Below, piece by piece: positions 6,167 to 10,400 of a DNA stretch of 10,400 nucleotides (positions are counted from its first letter, which is position 1; the number at the start of each line of letters is the position of its first letter). A program made the translations under genes and the position numbers. Source of the stretch: Armatimonadota bacterium (lineage in GTDB: Bacteria > Vulcanimicrobiota > JACPDS01); the NCBI GenBank assembly GCA_016183885.1, contig JACPDS010000105.1, positions 1 to 10,400 on the forward strand. Reading direction: 5' to 3'. The notes beneath the pieces were generated by a model that was not told where the DNA came from, did not search any database, and worked only from the letters and a program-made list of their open reading frames with translations.

Positions 6167-8098
6167 TTAAGGAATTTTTTTAAAAAATTCAAGAGCTTCT
6201 TTATTTTTAGGATTAAACAATAAGGAAGCTCTTAAATATTTTTTAGCTAATTTAAATTTAAAATGTTCAAAATAAAAAATACCCAGATTAGCATTAACAA
6301 ACGAAGAATAGGGATCAATTTTTAAACTTTCTTTAAAACAAAATTCGGCTTTATTATAATTTTCCAGCATTATATAAGTTAAAGCTAAATCATTATAAAA
6401 AATTGGATTATAAGGATCTAAGCTTAAAGCCCGGTAATAATTTTTTATAGAAGTATTTAAAAATTTTTTTTCTTCTAAAGCTAAAACTTTATAAAAACGG
6501 CCTAAATCCGCAAAAATATAAGGATTTAAAGGATTAATTAAAGAAGCTTGCTCATAACTTAAAATAGCTTGTTTATAGATTACTTCTTTCTTTAATTTTA
6601 AATATATTTTTTCCAATATTTTTCCGTAAGCTGTCCAATATTTATCATTATATGGATTATATTTTAAAGTTAAACCAAATTCTAAATTGGATTTATGCCA
6701 CCTCCCAAAATTTTCATAATTTAAAGCTTGTTCAAAATGATAATTAGCTATCCCCTTGTTAATTTGAAGGGAACTTAAATAAAAGCCTGAATATAAAATT
6801 AAAATTAAACTAAAAATTTTAAAGATAAAAGAAAAAGAAAAATTTTTAAAATTAATTTTACCCTGTAAAGTAATTAAAGCTAATAAAAAATACCAAATAA
6901 TTTCCGTTGAAAGAGTTTGAAAATTAAATAAACTATTTATCCAAAATGATAAAGCGGAAGAAAAAAAACTTGCTTGAATGATTTTATTTTCAAGAAGAGA
7001 GGCGGTTTTAAATTTTTTAAGATTTTCTTTAAAAAATACTGTTAAAATATAAAAAAGGATTAATAAACAAAAAATTCCTGAAGAAGAAGCTGTTTCTAAA
7101 AATTCATTATGTACTTTTTCAGGGATTGATATTTTACTTCTTAAAAAAATTGGTTCGTTATTCCTATATTTTAAATAGGAATAAGAAAGAGTCCCCAATC
7201 CTTTTCCTAATACAGGAGCTTCTAACATAATTTTAAAAGCCGAATCCCAAAGATATAAACGCGCTTCCACATCATGGTCGTTTTTAGTGAAAATTTTCTC
7301 AAATCTATTTTTTATATTTAAATTTTTAGGAGAAATAAAGTTATTAATTAATCCCAAAGTTATAAAAATTAAAATTATCCAGGCAATTTTTTTTATATAA
7401 TCAAAATTCAGTTTAAATATTAAGAAAATATAAAAAAACAAAGAAAAAATAAAAGCTAAAAAAGCTCCGCGGCAGCTTGTTAAAAATAAAGCCGCAACCT
7501 GTAAAATTAAACAAAATAAATATAAATAAGCCTTTTTCCGATTGTTTTTATTAAGTAAAAATAAACTTAAATTAAAAGGCAAAACTGCGCTTAAAAATTC
7601 TCCTAAAAAAATAGGATTGCCTAAAGTTCCAATCGGTCTTAGAGCCAGGTTTCTGGGCATCCAAACAATAAAATCCAATCCTTTAGCTTGAAATATAGCG
7701 TAAAGAGATATCAAGCCCGCTCCTAAAATTAAACTAAAAAGAACTTCTTCTAAATATTCTTCGTTAAAAAGCTGAAGAGTTAAAAAATAAAAAATAAATA
7801 AAAAAAATACTTTTAAAAATTCTTCAAAACTAATCGCTGGAACTATAGATTGAAAGTTGGAAAATAAAATTAATAAAAAATATAAAATTAAGGGCAAAAT
7901 TAAAGGGCTATTAACGCTCTTAAAGGGAATTTTCCCGAATATAAAACTAAAAAACCAAAGAATAAATAAGAAAATTATAAGCATTGAAAAAATAATTTTC
8001 TTATTTAATTCAAAAATATCGAAAGTAAAGGGTAAAAAAAATAAAGGAATTAAAAAAAATATTAATTTAAAAGTTATTAAAGAAAATTTATTAAGCAT
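6167..8098 (-). CDS. Wzy_C (O-antigen ligase/O-oligosaccharyltransferase) membrane protein with C-terminal TPR repeats
   Basis: This 643-residue protein has about a dozen membrane helices (residues 8-255 and 340-445) and then a soluble Tyr/Asn-rich tail of TPR-like repeats (about 450-640). The tail includes YEQASLINPLNPYIFADLG, YYRALSLDPYNPIFYNDLA and FKESLKIDPYSSFVNANLG. Ligase signatures are GNPIFLGEFLSAVLP (160-174), TSCRGAFLAF (207-216) and the large periplasmic loop with LGKGLGTLSYSY (297-308) and VHNEFLETASSSGIF (329-343). His330 is at the place of the conserved loop histidine. Wzy_C enzymes move a lipid-linked glycan to lipid A core (WaaL) or to protein (PglL/PilO-type). Its position just before a pilin and pilD favours pilin glycosylation, but the domain alone does not settle the acceptor. 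No clear SD precedes the ATG. Base composition is extremely AT-rich. Confidence 0.85.
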   Translation of the reverse strand: MLNKFSLITFKLIFFLIPLFFLPFTFDIFELNKKIIFSMLIIFLFILWFFSFIFGKIPFKSVNSPLILPLILYFLLILFSNFQSIVPAISFEEFLKVFFLFIFYFLTLQLFNEEYLEEVLFSLILGAGLISLYAIFQAKGLDFIVWMPRNLALRPIGTLGNPIFLGEFLSAVLPFNLSLFLLNKNNRKKAYLYLFCLILQVAALFLTSCRGAFLAFIFSLFFYIFLIFKLNFDYIKKIAWIILIFITLGLINNFISPKNLNIKNRFEKIFTKNDHDVEARLYLWDSAFKIMLEAPVLGKGLGTLSYSYLKYRNNEPIFLRSKISIPEKVHNEFLETASSSGIFCLLILFYILTVFFKENLKKFKTASLLENKIIQASFFSSALSFWINSLFNFQTLSTEIIWYFLLALITLQGKINFKNFSFSFIFKIFSLILILYSGFYLSSLQINKGIANYHFEQALNYENFGRWHKSNLEFGLTLKYNPYNDKYWTAYGKILEKIYLKLKKEVIYKQAILSYEQASLINPLNPYIFADLGRFYKVLALEEKKFLNTSIKNYYRALSLDPYNPIFYNDLALTYIMLENYNKAEFCFKESLKIDPYSSFVNANLGIFYFEHFKFKLAKKYLRASLLFNPKNKEALEFFKKIP

Positions 8099-8184
8099 TA
8101 ATTTTAACTTTTAAAAATTCTTAAATAGAATATAATACTAAGTTGCAATTAAAGATATATTAATGAAGTTGTCTCCAAATCCCT

Positions 8185-8276
8185 GTAGGGGTTTGATTTA
8201 TCAAACCCGCTCTATTAACCTTGATGCTGGCAGGCGCGGGTTCAATAAATTGAACCCCTACAAATCAAACCCCTAC
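8185..8276. repeat. Compound inverted GTAG-hairpin repeat (BIME-like)
   Basis: Two REP-like units face each other. On the plus strand GTAG (8185-8188) leads a perfect stem, GGGTTTGA and TCAAACCC (8189-8208), with a TTTA loop and ending CCCGC. On the minus strand GTAG (8261-8258) leads GGGTTCAA and TTGAACCC (8257-8238), with a TTTA loop and ending CCCGCG. About 25 bases of unrelated sequence lie between them. Directly outside the second unit is a half copy on the minus strand, GTAGGGGTTTGATTT (8276-8262), identical over 15 bases to the start of the first unit. Paired, inverted GTAG hairpins are the structure called BIME in enterobacteria. Confidence 0.7.
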
Positions 8277-8352
8277 ATTATCTCTTCTGTATATGTTTTA
8301 TTAACTTAATTGCATTTTCCGGGATAAAAAGCCTTTTCTTTAAACAAAAAGA

Positions 8353-8381
8353 AAAGAGAGGAAATATTTATTCCTCTCTTT
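8353..8381 (-). terminator. Intrinsic terminator of the pilin gene
   Basis: A perfect 11-bp stem, AAAGAGAGGAA (8381-8371 on the minus strand) with TTCCTCTCTTT (8363-8353), has a seven-base loop and is followed by TTCTTTTTG. It begins 25 bases after the pilin stop codon. It should make the pilin message a separate, short, stable transcript and insulate it from the Wzy_C-TPR/pilD genes. Confidence 0.85.
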
Positions 8382-8406
8382 ATAAATTTCTACTGCTTTT
8401 GAAAGA

Positions 8407-8820
8407 TTATTCTATTAATCCGCCAACAGCGCTGTACTGGGGCATATTGGCGCCAGAACCTACTCCGCTATGATAAGTGCCGGTGCACCAGACGGTAAAC
8501 CCATCAGGACTCTGAACGGATGTATAGCCAGCGGTATAAGTATCGCTTCCAGCTGAAGGACAAGTGGGAACAGCTCTTAAATAGTTAGAAACTAAAGTGC
8601 CTAAAGTAGTAGGATATCTTCCCTTAGAGTCGGTAGAATACATTTCTAAAGCGGTTGAAATATTCTTTAAATTACTCTTACAGGCTGTTACCTGGCCTTG
8701 AGCTCTAGCCCTAATAAAGTTAGGGACTAAAATAGCCGCTAAAATGGCAATAATGGCGATAACAATCATAAGCTCAATTAAAGTAAAACCTTTAGAGTTT
8801 TTCTCCATTAAATTTTTCAT
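8407..8820 (-). CDS. pilA: Type IV major pilin (probable)
   Basis: This 137-residue class III prepilin has an 11-residue leader ending NSKG, a cut before Phe12, Glu16 at +5, and the classic helix FTLIELMIVIAIIAILAAI. The mature protein is about 126 residues, short for a major pilin but normal for compact pseudopilin-like pilins. Cysteines lie at 47, 87 and 112 (mature 36, 76, 101), matching the paralogue at 5688-6101. The Ser/Thr/Gly/Tyr-rich C-terminal half (CPSAGSDTYTAGYTS) offers possible O-glycan sites, and the tail is MPQYSAVGGLIE. It has an exceptionally strong AAAGGAGGTGA nine bases before the ATG, a consensus -10 upstream and its own terminator, which is why I call it the major subunit. 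A type II secretion pseudopilin (GspG-like) is the main alternative; neighbouring pilMNO favours a pilus. Confidence 0.9.
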   Translation of the reverse strand: MKNLMEKNSKGFTLIELMIVIAIIAILAAILVPNFIRARAQGQVTACKSNLKNISTALEMYSTDSKGRYPTTLGTLVSNYLRAVPTCPSAGSDTYTAGYTSVQSPDGFTVWCTGTYHSGVGSGANMPQYSAVGGLIE

Positions 8821-8910
8821 TCTTTTTCACCTCCTTTCTTTTTAAATAAAAATATAAAAACTTTTTTCAATTTCCAGCTTTATTCTTGAATATCCGCTCT
8901 TCTATTTTTT

Positions 8911-8939
8911 ATTATACCCCCAAAAAAGAATTTTAGACA
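8911..8939 (-). promoter_or_regulatory. Probable promoter of the pilin gene
   Basis: A perfect TATAAT (8916-8911, minus strand) follows a run of G and T. The sequence 17-18 bases upstream (ATGTCT, about 8939-8934) is a poor -35 box, so an activator or another -35 recognition is possible. The untranslated leader would be about 84 bases and ends in the strong AAAGGAGGTGA (8838-8828). I see no sigma-54 GG...GC pair, although sigma-54 drives pilin genes in some other bacteria. Confidence 0.5.
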
Positions 8940-8951
8940 TTAATTTAAAAT

Positions 8952-9773
8952 TTAAATAATATTTCTTTTTAATGCCTTGGAAATCCTTTTTAATTCCTTA
9001 AAAATTCTTTTAAACTTCTCTAATTTTAATGATTGTTCTCCATCTGATAAAGATTTTTCCGGGTTAGGATGAATTTCAATTAATAAACCATCGGCTCCGC
9101 AAGCTAGAGCGCCTTTAGATAAAGGTTCAATTAAATCCCAGCAGCCGCTTGCATGCGAGGGATCAATAATTACCGGTAGATGAGTTATTTTTTTTAAAAT
9201 CGGAACAGCGCTTAAATCTAAAGTAAAACGGGTAAATTCACTAAAACTACGGATGCCTCTTTCGCATAAAATTACCTGGCTGTTACCTTCTTTTAAAATA
9301 TATTCCGCAGACATTAAAAGTTCTGATATTGAAGCCATCATCCCTCTTTTTAATAAAATCGGTTTTTTAATCTTGCCCAAGGCTTTTAAGAGAGGATAAT
9401 TCTGCATATGCCTTGATCCCACCTGTAAAATATCGGCTACTTTAGAAACTTCTTTAATATCCTCAAGCTGCATTACTTCGGTAGTTATTAATAAATTAAA
9501 TTCCTTTTTTACTTCCGCTAAATATTTTAATCCTAATTGCCCTAAACCTTGAAAACTATAAGGAGAAGTTCTAGGCTTAAAGGCGCCTCCTCTTAAAATT
9601 TTAATCCCTAAAGATTTTAGGGATTTTCCAATTACCCTCAAAGTTTCTAAATCTTCTACCGCGCAGGGACCGGCAATCATAACTATTTCTTTAGCTCCTA
9701 TGGATAATCCGTTTAAAGAAATAACTGTATTATCGGGATGATTATTTTTGCTTGCTAAAGGCAGATTTTCCAT
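8952..9773 (-). CDS. aroF: 3-deoxy-7-phosphoheptulonate (DAHP) synthase, type I-beta, catalytic domain only
   Basis: This 273-residue TIM-barrel enzyme joins phosphoenolpyruvate and erythrose 4-phosphate in the first step of the shikimate pathway. Motifs run in order: IAGPCAVE (33-40), LRGGAFKPRTSPYSFQGLG (60-78), QVGSRHMQNYPLLK (117-130), ILLKRGMMASISE (139-151), ILCERGIRSF (168-177), VIIDPSHASG (201-210) and LLIEIHPNPEKSLSDGEQSL (230-249). Metal ligands expected for the family are Cys37, His207, Glu233 and Asp244. The KPRTSPYSFQGLG segment separates it from KDO-8-phosphate synthase. Only about 25 residues precede the barrel, so it lacks the N-terminal ferredoxin-like (ACT-type) or chorismate mutase domain that gives feedback control in many relatives. 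It starts 5 bases after the gcvT-like stop, with only a weak AAAGA ribosome site, suggesting coupling. The biochemical link to gcvT is not obvious. Confidence 0.93.
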   Translation of the reverse strand: MENLPLASKNNHPDNTVISLNGLSIGAKEIVMIAGPCAVEDLETLRVIGKSLKSLGIKILRGGAFKPRTSPYSFQGLGQLGLKYLAEVKKEFNLLITTEVMQLEDIKEVSKVADILQVGSRHMQNYPLLKALGKIKKPILLKRGMMASISELLMSAEYILKEGNSQVILCERGIRSFSEFTRFTLDLSAVPILKKITHLPVIIDPSHASGCWDLIEPLSKGALACGADGLLIEIHPNPEKSLSDGEQSLKLEKFKRIFKELKRISKALKRNII

Positions 9774-9778
9774 ATTAT

Positions 9779-10400
9779 TTAATTTTCTTTAAAGCGGCTT
9801 AAAACTTCTCCTTTATAAGGAGTGAATACTTTATCCCCTAAATTTAATTCTTCCTTTATTTTTCCCTTTAAATTAATTTTAGGAAAAATACCTATTTCAT
9901 CTTGCGGTTTTATAAAATTAGTTTTAACCCAAGCCATTCCGATTTGAATATTTTCTATTAAAACCGAGCTTGTTACTCTTCCAATATAAATTCCTTTTTG
10001 ATCAAGCATTAAATCATCCGGACGAACCATCCGAATTCCTTTTTGAGAAACTTTAAAACGAATAATTTCTCTTTGAATTTTTTCGGCTTGAGAGAGGATT
10101 GCATTTTTTCCGATAAAAAATGGTTTATGAAGTTTTATAAAAGCGCCGTAACCTGCTTCTATTGGAGAAAGTTCATAATCTCCGGCTAATTCATGCCCGT
10201 ATAAAGGAAATCCCGCTTCAACGCGAGCGCTGTCGCGAGCCGCAAGTCCGGCCGGTTTAACCCCAAAATATGCTCCTTTTTCTAAAATTAAATTCCAAAT
10301 AAAAGGAGCGTTTTCAGGATGAAGATAAATTTCATATCCAGTTTCTTCACCGGTATATCCTGTTTTGGAAATCATTAAATCCATTTCATTTAAATTAAAT
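9779..10400 (-). CDS. gcvT: Glycine cleavage T-protein / aminomethyltransferase (partial, N-terminal part outside window)
   Basis: About 207 C-terminal residues are visible. The frame is open to the window edge and continues upstream of the Met at 10384 (codons for FNLNE precede it), so that Met is internal. The family core is clear: ISKTGYTGEETGYEIYLHPE, then GVKPAGLAARDSARVEAGFPLYGHEL and LSPIEAGYGAFIKLHKPFFIGKNA, matching GcvT folate/aminomethyl-binding regions. The C-terminal barrel is present (GIYIGRVTSS, IGMAWV) and ends DKVFTPYKGEVLSRFKEN rather than the usual AKVVxxPFY ending of canonical GcvT. A GcvT-like paralogue is therefore possible. Canonical T-protein takes the aminomethyl group from lipoyl H-protein to tetrahydrofolate. 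Full length should be about 360 residues; gcvH or gcvP may lie outside the window. Confidence 0.85.
   Translation of the reverse strand, partial: FNLNEMDLMISKTGYTGEETGYEIYLHPENAPFIWNLILEKGAYFGVKPAGLAARDSARVEAGFPLYGHELAGDYELSPIEAGYGAFIKLHKPFFIGKNAILSQAEKIQREIIRFKVSQKGIRMVRPDDLMLDQKGIYIGRVTSSVLIENIQIGMAWVKTNFIKPQDEIGIFPKINLKGKIKEELNLGDKVFTPYKGEVLSRFKEN

Larger units (their letters stand above)
8099..8406. other. Intergenic region between the pilin unit and the Wzy_C-TPR gene
   Basis: This 308-base gap contains no credible gene. From high to low coordinates it holds the pilin terminator (8353-8381), featureless AT-rich DNA (8277-8352), a compound inverted GTAG-hairpin repeat (8185-8276), and AT-rich sequence before the Wzy_C gene in which I could not define a convincing promoter. 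A 9-bp inverted pair, TGCAATTAA (8144-8152) and TTAATTGCA (8306-8314), brackets the repeat but may be chance in such AT-rich DNA. Confidence 0.6.

Noticed and set aside
7857..8114. Lys/Ile-rich plus-strand frame of 85 codons
   Set aside because: Antisense to the membrane segments of the Wzy_C gene; Lys/Ile/Asn bias is what reversed Phe/Leu-rich membrane codons give in AT-rich DNA.
8099..8148. Promoter for the Wzy_C-TPR gene with TTGCAA as -35
   Set aside because: No -10-like hexamer lies at a 16-18 base spacing; the TATATT and TATTAT matches are too close.
8185..8276. CRISPR array
   Set aside because: The repeats are inverted hairpins of two sequence types, not direct repeats with regular spacers, and no cas gene is present.

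Overview
The window is AT-rich bacterial DNA with every recognisable gene on the minus strand. It is mostly a type IV pilus cluster. PilM, PilN and PilO form the inner-membrane alignment complex of systems that cross an outer membrane, so the organism is most likely diderm. The two pilins, with paired cysteines and a PQY...GGL tail, and the extreme A+T bias recall uncultured candidate-phylum bacteria. I cannot name the phylum from the sequence. Stops include TGA, so the standard code applies.

Layout in the direction of transcription (high to low coordinates). (1) 10400-8952: the C-terminal part of a GcvT-type aminomethyltransferase, cut by the window edge, then 5 bases later a compact DAHP synthase. 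(2) 8951-8353: a self-contained pilin unit with a consensus -10 box, a strong ribosome site, a 137-residue class III prepilin (probably the major pilin) and an intrinsic terminator. (3) 8352-8099: intergenic DNA holding two inverted GTAG-hairpin repeats. (4) 8098-4908: a membrane protein joining a Wzy_C (O-antigen ligase/O-oligosaccharyltransferase) domain to TPR repeats, then a second pilin paralogue, then the prepilin peptidase PilD. (5) 4798-3585: two minor pilins of PilV/GspI and PilW/GspJ type. (6) 3584-3362: a dense palindromic region with a 145-bp terminal-inverted-repeat element that contains two GTAG hairpins, followed by a further hairpin placed between a ribosome site and its start codon. 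(7) 3361-1: a large PilX-type minor pilin with a Ser/Gly/Asn-rich body, then pilM, pilN and pilO, the last cut by the window edge.

Predicted teamwork: PilD cuts and methylates all five prepilins. PilV-, PilW- and PilX-like proteins would prime or cap the fibre, and the large PilX-like body may be exposed at the tip as an adhesin. PilM (cytoplasmic), PilN and PilO (membrane) connect the assembly motor to the outer-membrane secretin. The Wzy_C-TPR protein between the pilins is a good candidate for glycosylating pilin, but this rests on context. The assembly ATPase, platform protein PilC, PilP and secretin PilQ are not in the window.

The least conventional features are the GTAG-led hairpins at two loci, the inverted-repeat element inside the pilus gene string, and the hairpin that separates the PilX-like start codon from its Shine-Dalgarno sequence. 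No CRISPR, tRNA, rRNA or intact transposase gene was found.
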